Source: Tritrichomonas musculus (taxonomy: Eukaryota; Parabasalia; Tritrichomonadida; Tritrichomonadidae). Taken from it: a DNA stretch of 64,000 nt. This document shows, piece by piece, positions 50,001-57,750 of the stretch (position 1 is the stretch's first letter; each line of letters opens with the position of its first letter). Where the stretch lies: contig JAPFFF010000005.1 of assembly GCA_039105265.1 (NCBI GenBank), positions 6,185,501 to 6,249,500 on the forward strand. Reading direction: 5' to 3'. The translations under genes and the position numbers were made by a program. Under the pieces are notes generated by a model. The model searched no databases. It was not told where the DNA came from and was given only the letters and a program-made list of their open reading frames with translations.

Positions 50001-53000
50001 GAGTTCTCAAAAAGTTTGATGAATGCTTTATATAAATTATCTTGCTTTACAATTGGCAAATAAATCCACAATCTAACATTAAATAACAAATCGTTGAACA
50101 TTTGTCTAATAAGGAGTCTCATATCGATAGCTTCATACATATCAGATATTCGATCAATAATATCATCATCAACATCTGTTATCTTTGATGCCAGTAGACA
50201 AGCGATAACCTGGAAGCTATTTGAGTAATAAAACTCCTCCTGGTTAAGCATACAGTTATTAAACAACGCTGTAACAAAAGCAAGCAAATTTGAAAGGAGA
50301 CCGTTAGTATACGGTTGATCAAGTTGAGAAAAGAGGGGATAAATGGTCGGTATTCCTCCAATGCATCGTAATGTTTGCTTGGGCTGCGGTGAGAAAGTAA
50401 AAGCTTGACCCGAAAAAACAGCTGGACATTTAACGTACATTTTTGCCAAATTCGGAAGTTTTTGATTATGAGTGACGAGAGCGCTAAAGATGAAAACCGC
50501 CGAAGCAGAGATTGATCCAGTAAACAATGATTGGAAAATACGCGGGAAATTATCAATTTCAGTAATGTCGAACGATGTTGGTGTATATTTAGGGAAATAA
50601 AGAAGATTCTTAACGTTCTTTGAGTCAATGATTCCACTTGTGAAAATGAAATTCGACAAATTGCAAGCAAAAGAACGTGCAAAAGAGCAAGAGATCTTCG
50701 ATTTAAAGTGAAATTTGGGTACTTTAACGGTTAACATCAATTTTGAGTCCATATATAAACTAAAGTTGCTGTCAGAAAATATTAGTGCAAGCTGAATCCA
50801 AACATTCACTGGGAATTTGACATCAATGACAAGTTCTAAAGGTTCTTCTGTTTTTAGGAAAGTTAGAACAAGTTGATCATTTTTAAACCAAAGAAGTAAA
50901 GTGTTTTCATCAGATGCTATTCTTAACAATTCTGACTTCGGTTTCCAGTTGTCACTTTTTAATTCAAATTCAAAGAATATTGAAAAATCAGTGAACGAAT
51001 TCAATAGCTTCGTTTCTTTCACTTTAAACAAAGATGATCGTCCTGATGAGGAAATAAAGGCACAAGGCATTTCTAGTTTCATGCCAAAAATATTTTGTAG
51101 TAGCTTGAGTAGGTCTTGAGTGTAAAATGGACTCTTTTGACCATTAATTAAGGTCATCGTCTGAAAAAGTGATCGTAAATCTTTCGATTTCATTGAATAT
51201 TGCGATAAAATGGCCAATATTCGAAGAACTTCTTCAAATAAAGAGTCACCTTTCTCATATTGACGATAATCTCGTATTTGGTCAATGAGTAATGATGGAA
51301 TGTCCCCGGCACAAACTTCAAGAGCTGATGGTTGATCTGATTCACAACATTTACGAAGAAAAACAATAAATTCAAAAAGTGCAGCGTTGTCTCGTTTGAG
51401 AGAACAGTAAATTAATGATAGTGGTAAGGCATTTTTAATTGGTCGGATTTGATCGAGATATTGACATGTGACACCACAAACAAATGACCATAGCCAATCT
51501 TTAATATCATCAATCATCGATTGCGATTCAACTAATGGCTGAAGTTGCATAAATGGAGCCATATCTAAAACATATTCTTTCACTAACTCTTGGAATTTTG
51601 AAAAATTTCGGAAAAGTTGAAACAAAGAAAATAGGTCTTCTTTGCTTTTTGTATATAATACAAAGTTAATTAAATAATCAAGTAATTTGGTGTGGAAGAA
51701 AATATTTGACATGTCTGACGGATTTTGATGAAAATGAACAACAAGAGCTTGAATAATTCGACGTAGAATTTCAGCAAAGCCAGGCTCATTTTTCCTGTCA
51801 AATATGGACTGAATAAATATAATAATTGAATGAACTTGTGAATCTGTAGATTTGGATATAGTTAATATGTGAGCCCAAATAGAAACAACATATTGAATAA
51901 GGTTCTTTTCATATACCATTTGGCATAATGCATATATGAAATATTCTGACGATATTAAAATATCTTTAATAATTTTGAGTTGTAAAACCATTTGTATAAA
52001 TTCAAAGAGGACTGTTCGCGAATGAACAATTGCTTGAATTATTTTTTCGTTTTGGGCAGCAATATGAAAAGCACGTAAATCAAGCATTAAGTTTGCAATA
52101 ACTTCATCAAATTTGAACGATTCAAAATATTTACTAAATTTCTCTTCGCAAAGCATGAAATTTTTGATTATATTTATTGCAAATTGTTCTTCAATAACCA
52201 TAGTTTTACAATCATGAGCAAATTTATAAATTACATCGTGGAAAAAATTAACTGTTTTGCAATTTTGCGATAAGTAAAATAAAGTGTTGGCGATATTAGA
52301 TGATACCTCTTTAACAAATCCTGATTTATAAATTTCTAATTGCAAAATCAAATGTAACTTTCTTGTATGAAATGCTTCTATAGCTTTGTTTGTATTTTCA
52401 GATATCATGGAATTTAAGCAATAAACCAAAAAACTATGCATCGGAAGAGATAATTCATCTTTTGATTTTAATATGGCATACATCGTTTTTGTCATTAATT
52501 CAAAATAGCGCGATGAAACAACTTTACAAATCCTATTATAAGTGTTTAATATGTTTATAATGTCTTTATTTTTTGGAAATAATAGAGCATATTTGGTATC
52601 GTCCGGCTTTTCAATTTTTGGCACTTCAACATTGTACCCTTCATTAAAGGTTTCAATAGTTACAACAGTATTTTCTGCAATTTCTGTTTTTCTAAGTTTT
52701 TTGTACATTTTAATTGGAACTGGAATGAAAGTGCTTTTGACATTGTTGATAATACTTTTTATAAACTGGACTGATTTATTTAAATAATCATCATTAAACA
52801 AAAAATCTATTAAGTCAACTTGCCTTGATATAAGTACAGATAAAAATGAAAAAATAAATATCTTGGTCTTTTTTGGAAAGACAGAATCTTTTTCTAAAAA
52901 AGAGAATATTTTATCGATTAGGGAGAAGTAGTTTAAATCAATTTGAATATTTAAATTGAAAGATGAAATCGCCTTCATAATGTCAACTAGCAAATGATGG

Positions 53001-53620
53001 ACTTTATCATTGAGTTCCATTTTCGAAGAAAAGAAATGAATCGAATTTAAAAGAAAAGAAATAACTTGTGGTAGCAAATTATGATTAATATTTTTCTGGT
53101 TAACGAAGAAATCGATGATAAATCTAATGATACTAAAAATAGAATCCATACTAACTGTAAAAGCGCACAAATCACGACATCTCGATGATAGGACATTTAA
53201 CACAAAAGAATATGTAACCGAAACCGCGTTAATTATTTCTTGATTTTTCGAGAAAAATAATTGTTTGCTAATCTGAAATAAATTATCAATTTCATTGACA
53301 CATTCTTTATTTCCTTGTTTTAAAAGCTGATTTAAAAAAAATGAAATTGCGGTCAATTTTTTTAAAGCCAAAATTGGCTGCGATTTATCAACACGCCGAG
53401 TTAAAATATCATTAAAATCGAAAATTATTGAAAGAAATTCCATATCAGAACATTGCGGGTTTAGCGATAATAGTTCATGAACAAGTTTTGAGTCGTATTT
53501 AAACAATTTTGATCCATCATCAGAAAGCGAGCAAAATAATGTGATGCAGTTTTCAACCGAAGAGTCATCATATAATATTCTAGAATATAAAAAATAGTCA
53601 GGATGAAATGAAAAGCTCAT
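44006..53620 (-). CDS. Giant PH-BEACH-WD40 protein (LvsA/neurobeachin-like)
   Basis: About 3204 residues. N-terminal two thirds: ARM/HEAT-like helices, with a concanavalin/LamG-like module at about 850-1000 (FSIFFEFELKSDNWKPKSE..FSLYMDSKLMLTV). PH-like domain at about 2145-2240 (IIIKVDAKHITMKD..). BEACH at about 2260-2640 (ADYTSDVLNLNDLSVYRDLAKP, MPYLYGSFYSSSAVVIGYLIR, LPPWASSPLDFIKKNRAALES, DMIFGISSRGEKAVQIDNIFHPFFF). WD40 repeats to the end. BEACH proteins act in membrane fission/fusion and contractile vacuole or lysosome traffic. A 110-residue Ser/Asn-rich insertion splits the BEACH domain. The frame is open to a TTG at 53734, but the first ATG is 53620; part of the N-terminus could lie upstream. 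The stop overlaps TAAAT. Confidence 0.93.
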   Translation of the reverse strand: MSFSFHPDYFLYSRILYDDSSVENCITLFCSLSDDGSKLFKYDSKLVHELLSLNPQCSDMEFLSIIFDFNDILTRRVDKSQPILALKKLTAISFFLNQLLKQGNKECVNEIDNLFQISKQLFFSKNQEIINAVSVTYSFVLNVLSSRCRDLCAFTVSMDSIFSIIRFIIDFFVNQKNINHNLLPQVISFLLNSIHFFSSKMELNDKVHHLLVDIMKAISSFNLNIQIDLNYFSLIDKIFSFLEKDSVFPKKTKIFIFSFLSVLISRQVDLIDFLFNDDYLNKSVQFIKSIINNVKSTFIPVPIKMYKKLRKTEIAENTVVTIETFNEGYNVEVPKIEKPDDTKYALLFPKNKDIINILNTYNRICKVVSSRYFELMTKTMYAILKSKDELSLPMHSFLVYCLNSMISENTNKAIEAFHTRKLHLILQLEIYKSGFVKEVSSNIANTLFYLSQNCKTVNFFHDVIYKFAHDCKTMVIEEQFAINIIKNFMLCEEKFSKYFESFKFDEVIANLMLDLRAFHIAAQNEKIIQAIVHSRTVLFEFIQMVLQLKIIKDILISSEYFIYALCQMVYEKNLIQYVVSIWAHILTISKSTDSQVHSIIIFIQSIFDRKNEPGFAEILRRIIQALVVHFHQNPSDMSNIFFHTKLLDYLINFVLYTKSKEDLFSLFQLFRNFSKFQELVKEYVLDMAPFMQLQPLVESQSMIDDIKDWLWSFVCGVTCQYLDQIRPIKNALPLSLIYCSLKRDNAALFEFIVFLRKCCESDQPSALEVCAGDIPSLLIDQIRDYRQYEKGDSLFEEVLRILAILSQYSMKSKDLRSLFQTMTLINGQKSPFYTQDLLKLLQNIFGMKLEMPCAFISSSGRSSLFKVKETKLLNSFTDFSIFFEFELKSDNWKPKSELLRIASDENTLLLWFKNDQLVLTFLKTEEPLELVIDVKFPVNVWIQLALIFSDSNFSLYMDSKLMLTVKVPKFHFKSKISCSFARSFACNLSNFIFTSGIIDSKNVKNLLYFPKYTPTSFDITEIDNFPRIFQSLFTGSISASAVFIFSALVTHNQKLPNLAKMYVKCPAVFSGQAFTFSPQPKQTLRCIGGIPTIYPLFSQLDQPYTNGLLSNLLAFVTALFNNCMLNQEEFYYSNSFQVIACLLASKITDVDDDIIDRISDMYEAIDMRLLIRQMFNDLLFNVRLWIYLPIVKQDNLYKAFIKLFENSPLGIKKVIVTQLTFRHILMLIRVFLWSVNTNTNSNPKLKDQNTSENPIQSKNGPSHICLLDKPRIDHASEKVGIYRPNDLSLVRANLLHLAELIVPIRFTINDAETLIHYSLDMSDPVLCSEFQVVLTKLLQDKNPTILKVVAKYFTYNDFFPLITSDNEKVRVNSLNILMLFTREEHQKLLSPYSTTAWIDGITRYINMKYTTSYFADVALSYAFGYYKKGHPIDTYVKFSKNEHVNGIDGQISIEKVMPLIMLIISKLPEKVGKIYTTEIKEFVTTKRFKLVKTKCWDHPFILYILSRLTVRRRTFNQPLSDQKAHRKLVRQPKIIHVDETTMDESGRDILLSLSYVYMDMVKMGSIRYLLHVLSFILKRDVYFIMEAIFFAILNHSLLTGKFKEESIPTFVNAIFEYMFVLPDIDSYASLSFESTQVDKCLSLPSNLGWSIPRDNSSSLLSSKNKKLLATPSPNQKNRFKPVKSISQEFSELSSSSSSAANSAIHSATLSSIHSTAPSTSPSEDRIASLANDSNLPLTSKDNSNSTTIQTSNQNDDNSNLFIMKRSFAREKYQDLINIRMKCEKLSLNYFYAIRIDPFTGTWVDEKLAECFCRLLSLYPSLGNDEYNLLLFSFTISIGIQNPNTYPTFYPFSHSIKSNIPLKGHLSEMKTKCFICYLAGMAKIFYNTALTHGSHKVLFEDFKVFNGVIMDVFKLSVPQNFNNIDEFHSFYLGKDNKNEYEINVLLMAIEKFSNEVETTFMNGLASQVSKATTKDYQTFIDFRSPAVNPSLLSSGKNHQNPQIMMQLQRFASSMRNAQTKGLKKYIESWRIMSNEKGPWCPPEKSFTHHWKLENSIQKIMRRGMMKENFAFTNHSDASLLRDTSNRVDNELGINGENNNNDDDENYKSIMKKLRITDFIGDRTVETLFQDSELGEINKNENVVQLQSDDIIIKVDAKHITMKDVNSGSFMLTSELLIFDSPSKYLDVSLDEVVYVFKRRYLAQDTSLEIFTNMHRAYFFEFVGDQRDQIIHELLRINPKNLKFVQDTDDSIKRLIEKTQRVWQDGKMSNFDYLMAINMFSGRTYNDLGQYPVFPWVIADYTSDVLNLNDLSVYRDLAKPLGALTEERLRMLKERLDDADGMDMPYLYGSFYSSSAVVIGYLIRVEPFTSLHIKLQSGKFDLSDRLFNSIPKAWESVTTAMMDFRELIPEFFYLPDFLVNANNFDLGISISISKTYNINPISLNSKSCQENRGNRSSFIPFNSPTNKKNFVKSLQRNKATIYSSSTNLSKSLHLDPKKNSMQNWKQVNNSTSILTNGRSDQGINNDEPINVNYCNNIKYCDVELPPWASSPLDFIKKNRAALESPVVSATLPYWIDMIFGISSRGEKAVQIDNIFHPFFFSEIQQEFDPYLVFKREYAACFGQAPSQIFEYSHPAKLVLKKQLKIHEPHLVIDCGKGKPILSIESDEYGFITVVNSDYNVFSNRDNKVRPLFNINSVIMPEDINICTKLIRTKGKIALSTAPWDRCFCITHINEGLLFTKRFHVGKISAVAITEHRYATASLDGTVALWKKPNIPPDPPLMMPKLPSVQNVITSSSSPALQHLSSSLPTSNLIPASSSNLNTNPNLMSGNININAISSSSVSSTSINSSNFSGGLSNNLLSGSFSSSQNLTSDAFKEGLAKLPDNQAKEVGTYQSVPSIFSMQIESPTENIENKENKDVKENKENKDVKPQINSEFGLIPVATITKHCSPVIAVDINETANIIVSGARDGTLVSSSLMNGRVIKMIKITNTIEPIYYYNNESANETDLNHSTSFLNIDADDDKNDNNNTNDANNLESEYDYYDEDDKLDEDSHNAGLLNEYGAADENIDDPNIIKISSNGTICVCISRPASSIIKVYDINMNEISCCLFDSYIRCMTVFEWYNGREMLAVALRNKKIELIKIPSFKHVWTFNGYNTSSIEVVNSPSKALLIGTMEGKVLKIDIEDINETSIPSDLSSSVNQILNIL

Positions 53621-54864
53621 TAAAAAAATTATATCGTCTTGCTTTAAATAAAGATGTGATTTTACTTTCACCTTAAATTTAAAAAACCTTTCAAAATAAA
53701 GGTCGTACAACAGTATTTTTTCAGTAAAACTCAATGATTGGTTTGTCTAAACTAAAATTATTTTATTATTATAATAATAATTAGTTTTATAAATATTTGC
53801 ATCGTAAAAAATTCAAATTAAAATAAAAAACTAAAAGGATATAAGTATATATTAAATTTTCTTCAGAAAATAAATTTGAGTATTTTATCTCAATTTATTT
53901 TTATTATTTTTGATAAGAATTTTATAACACTTTATAAAAATTTAGAATAGCGATAACTTTTTATATAATTTATTCTAATCATTAATTCTTTTGATATCTT
54001 TTTATATGCTTTTAAAACATTAAGTGTTATATAAAAATAGTTATTATTATTGAATAAAAATTTCATTTTTTAGCCAAAAAAGCAGAAAAATTGAATTTAT
54101 TGAATTATTAAATGATGATTTTAAAAAAAATTGGACGTTATAGGAGTCCAATGAAGAATATAATTTTATTTATATGCATTTACTTTCTAATATATTTGAA
54201 TTTCATTCCAAATCAAATGTCAGTTTTTCTAAAAATGCAGATTTAGTTGATTGGTTTCATAAATATAAAAAGTCTAATATTTCAGTTACTGAAGGATTTT
54301 GTCAAAAAGTAAAATATTATTTGTATAACGCATAGTATACCCATTCAAATGGCATCTATATTTTTTAAATGATGCAAATATATAAGAAATCGATTTATAT
54401 TGAATTATAATTAAAGTCTTTATTTCAACCATTACATTTTATAATATTAGATATAAAATATATAAATTATATATTATAATTATTAAATAAATTATTTATT
54501 AAGATAAATAAAAATTCATTTATTTTTATTTTTTATTCAATTTAGTTTTAAGACCTTTTTCAAAATTCAACTATACAATTCAAAATATTTGATAGTTTTA
54601 ATTCAATGTTCAAGTTGCATTTTTTCTCCTCCAACTTCAGTTTTTTTAATTCATACAAATATCGCACTTATTTTTTTTTTTTTTTTTTTACAAAATAACT
54701 TCAAAAAACTGATTATTTTCAATGCATTTAAAAATATGTAACCACTTGAGATTATAAAAAAATAATTATTTGTTAAATATTTCAATCACTTTAATTAGAA
54801 AATAATAACTAATTCATAAAAAAAAGTACAGTGTTTTGTTAATAATATTAATATGGATTTATAA
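53621..54864. other. AT-rich gap, no gene found
   Basis: Includes the start region of the BEACH gene (in-frame open sequence without ATG to 53734), an A/T-rich spacer and a T(17) tract near 54670. No RNA gene or inverted ends are recognised. Confidence 0.5.
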
Positions 54865-56727
54865 TCAATAATTGGAATCATGATCATCTGAATCTTTATC
54901 TTGGATCAATTCAACTCTTTCAATTTTTGGAAGAGAATCAAAATTATACATATCTTCTATATATTGAACAATTTCTTTCATAAGTTTAACTTTGACCTCT
55001 TTCTTTTCAGCTCTTGAACTTGCATTATTCATTTCAACTATTCTTTCACAAACTTGATCATATTTAGAGATAAATGAAATGCATCCACCACAATGTGAAT
55101 CAGATAATGTCATTGTTTTTTGCGGTGCTGTCTTTTCAAATGTTACTAATATGGACTCTCCTTTGAATTTTGAAAAAACAGTATCATAAACGTAAATATT
55201 CTGTGTTTGATTTCGAATATCAACGGAATCTTGATCCATTGCATTTAATTTTTCAGAAAAGGTTTCGCCATCAATACATGAAATTAAATATTGAGATGTG
55301 GTTAATCCGAATTTGACAAATTCAAGAAGTTGAATTGCAGGCTTTCCCTTCTGTTTGATTTCTATATCGAGAGCATCTAAATGATCAATAACAAGAAAAG
55401 CTGATCTGAAAGAAAAAATAGAAGCGAGGGTTTGTGGAAGTAAAACAACATTTGTTAAGAAAGAATCAACAAGCTTTGGTTCGTTGTAGCAATAATGCAT
55501 TCTGATTAGAACTTGTTCAAGCTGCTTAAGAGGATGCCTTAAATAATCTTGACTGGACAATGGTTTAGGAAGATGCTTGATTTTTGTTGTAGTTGGGAGA
55601 ATAGCAAATGCTTTTCGAAGGGAATTTTCAAAAAGTTGTAAATCAGGTCTTTGAATAATCAAAGCTTCAATAGCCTTGCCTGAAAAATAACGATAAAATG
55701 ATTCTATTGAGGTGATTTTGCTGTGCTTAAAATCGAAAGGAACAATTAAAAATTCTTTAAATCTTCCACCATCTATAAGAAAGTTAAGGATTCTCATGAA
55801 AATGAATCGAAGATAAACAGATTTACCAGAGCCAGAGGGACCCATAATTGCAGCTCGCATAAATAGATTTAATCCTCCTTTGTCAGAAAAAATGAACTCA
55901 TTAAGAGTTTTTTTGGCAGCTTTATTTAAGCATATAGCATATGGATCTTGCGTGAATTCAGGGGATAAATCGTCCGGATTTTCATCCATTTGATTAAAAA
56001 GTTGAAATAATGCAAGTAATTTACTACTGAGATTGCTTTTGTTTTTATCACTACCAGTTCCGTCATCGTCGCCATCTTCATCGCTATAAAATCTAGGATC
56101 AAAAAGATTCCATAATTGTTTTATCCAATTTTTCTTTTTCACAATTTGAAGACGACCAAAACGCCCAAGTTGTCTTTGCTCTGATTCGTTCATCCTATCA
56201 AATTCGCCTGAAAATAAATCACCGAAAAAGGAAAAATCTAATTGTTGTTGAAGTTTTGAAAAGATCTCATCTGGAGGAAGAGCTGTTGAAAAAGCAGATG
56301 TTGACGCTGATGACCTTGCATCAAAATCATCTTCTTCAAATTGATTGTATTTTCGCGATTTAATCCAATCTAGATCTAGATCATCGCCATTAACACCTAG
56401 GTCATCACCATTAACACCTAGGTCATCACCATTAACACCATCTATATTATCATCGTCAGAAAAATCGTCACCACTGTTATTATTATTACCATTGCCATCA
56501 TAACCATCATCGCCATCATCATCGCCATCATCATCGCCACTTGAATTATCATAATTGCTTTTATTTCTATCAGAAATTTCAACGTTATTACTTGGTAAAT
56601 AGCGGTTTGGATTGAATTCGTCTGGATTAAAAAGGCGGCGCTGGAAATTCGTTTGTTTTCCATCTGCCAATACAACCAACGAAGGACGGTTTGTTTTTCT
56701 TACTTGCGATCCTGATCTTGTGCTCAT
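54865..56727 (-). CDS. P-loop (AAA/STAND-like) ATPase-like protein with acidic repeat region
   Basis: 620 residues. The N-terminal 120 are disordered and very Asp/Asn/Gly-rich, including three exact VNGDDLG units (98-118; 21-bp DNA repeats at 56374-56436). A single NTPase domain occupies about 270-560: Walker A GPSGSGKS (296-303), preceded by hydrophobic strand RAAIM, and Walker B-like AFLVIDHLDALD (443-454), where the second acidic residue is replaced by H then D. The family is not recognised; the strand order after Walker A (FLIVPFDF) suggests an AAA or STAND-type fold. There is no helicase or transporter signature. The ORC/Cdc6 and DAP3 families were considered but cannot be shown. Function unknown. 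Confidence 0.75.
   Translation of the reverse strand: MSTRSGSQVRKTNRPSLVVLADGKQTNFQRRLFNPDEFNPNRYLPSNNVEISDRNKSNYDNSSGDDDGDDDGDDGYDGNGNNNNSGDDFSDDDNIDGVNGDDLGVNGDDLGVNGDDLDLDWIKSRKYNQFEEDDFDARSSASTSAFSTALPPDEIFSKLQQQLDFSFFGDLFSGEFDRMNESEQRQLGRFGRLQIVKKKNWIKQLWNLFDPRFYSDEDGDDDGTGSDKNKSNLSSKLLALFQLFNQMDENPDDLSPEFTQDPYAICLNKAAKKTLNEFIFSDKGGLNLFMRAAIMGPSGSGKSVYLRFIFMRILNFLIDGGRFKEFLIVPFDFKHSKITSIESFYRYFSGKAIEALIIQRPDLQLFENSLRKAFAILPTTTKIKHLPKPLSSQDYLRHPLKQLEQVLIRMHYCYNEPKLVDSFLTNVVLLPQTLASIFSFRSAFLVIDHLDALDIEIKQKGKPAIQLLEFVKFGLTTSQYLISCIDGETFSEKLNAMDQDSVDIRNQTQNIYVYDTVFSKFKGESILVTFEKTAPQKTMTLSDSHCGGCISFISKYDQVCERIVEMNNASSRAEKKEVKVKLMKEIVQYIEDMYNFDSLPKIERVELIQDKDSDDHDSNY
56374..56436. repeat. Three tandem 21-bp coding repeats (VNGDDLG)
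   Basis: Each 21-bp unit, read on the minus strand, encodes VNGDDLG. The first two are nearly identical in DNA (GGTGTTAATGGTGATGACCTA), the last has silent and one replacement change. They lie inside the acidic head of the ATPase-like gene. Such in-frame minisatellites change protein length between strains. Confidence 0.85.
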
Positions 56728-57057
56728 ATAATTTTAAGTTTGGTTTTTTTAGATTTTTTTTTTCAGAAGTTTACTTTCAAAAATTAGATATATATCTAAT
56801 TCAAAATACAAAAACTATTTTTTTCAGCATGCGTTATGGAAATAACATGATATATTATTAAAGAAGTGTGATATAATTGCAGTGAATTGCATTTTCATAT
56901 TTTAAATAAAAGATTACTCTAATTTCTGATTATCCTATTATTGTTGGAGTTGCATTGTGATTAAATTTGAGATGTAGATCCGAAAAAAAGATTTAAAAGT
57001 ATTTAATAGCTTAAATAAATTTTTACTATCCTACACAAAAAATTTAAAATAATAAAA
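56728..57057. other. Intergenic region upstream of the ATPase-like gene
   Basis: Contains its promoter. AT-rich, nothing else is seen. Confidence 0.45.
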
Positions 57058-57540
57058 TTAGACAGGAATTTTCTTTTGAGAGCAAAAATCGCAAAACTCT
57101 TCTTGAGTAATTGAATCTTTTGAAAGCGTTTCTCTATCAAACTCATCAATAAAATCATCACAATATTTTAAATCAATGTGGTCTCCTGAAATTTCAATAA
57201 ATCTTTGAATATCGGCTGCATCAATGGTATTTTTTCCTAAACCAGCAATCATCTGAAAGTAGTATTTATATCTTTTGTCTGGATTTAAAAATATGTCATC
57301 TCGAATATTTTGTGCTTCTAATATAAATGACTTAAAAGAAACTATTTCATCTTTTTTCCATATTTTGTTTGAAGGTAGTCTAAATAAGAGAAATATGTGT
57401 TCAGCGACTAATCCTGTAATTTTTCCATCTTTATTTTCATCAAACTCACGAAAAACGATTGCCATATCCTCCATCCATTCTTCAGGAAGTTTTTTAATTT
57501 CTTTTTCATATTCGAATATATCTATTTTTTGTTGATTCAT
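57058..57540 (-). CDS. EF-hand-like protein, 160 aa
   Basis: Contains one recognisable EF-hand loop, DENKDGKITGLV (34-45), with oxygen ligands at positions 1, 3, 5 and 9 but Val at position 12, where calcium-binding loops need Glu or Asp. The flanking helices (MAIVFREF and AEHIFLLF) are normal. A second, degenerate loop lies near 105-120 (GLGKNTIDAADIQRF) and the C-terminal helix pair (YCDDFIDEFDR..TQEEFCDFC) may be a third. Similar in length to calmodulin/centrin relatives, but calcium binding is doubtful. ATG at 57540, 210 bases from the end of IFT172 on the same strand, with separate transcription likely. Confidence 0.7.
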   Translation of the reverse strand: MNQQKIDIFEYEKEIKKLPEEWMEDMAIVFREFDENKDGKITGLVAEHIFLLFRLPSNKIWKKDEIVSFKSFILEAQNIRDDIFLNPDKRYKYYFQMIAGLGKNTIDAADIQRFIEISGDHIDLKYCDDFIDEFDRETLSKDSITQEEFCDFCSQKKIPV

Positions 57541-57750
57541 ATTTTATTGTTAACGTGTTTTTCTTTTTGAAAAATATTCAATTTATATTGAATGAATATT
57601 TGTCTCGATTTTATTCATTGATAATATTAGAAAAATATGTGCGTCAAATAGCAAATGTATGCATTTAACTTATTATAAATAAAATAGAATAGAAGGAGAT
57701 ATGATAAAAATATTAATTTATAAAAAAAAAAAAATGTATTTAATTTCTTT

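Noticed and set aside
50179..50682. 167-codon frame antisense-frame to the BEACH gene
   Set aside because: Same strand, different frame within a clear domain-bearing gene; a shadow.
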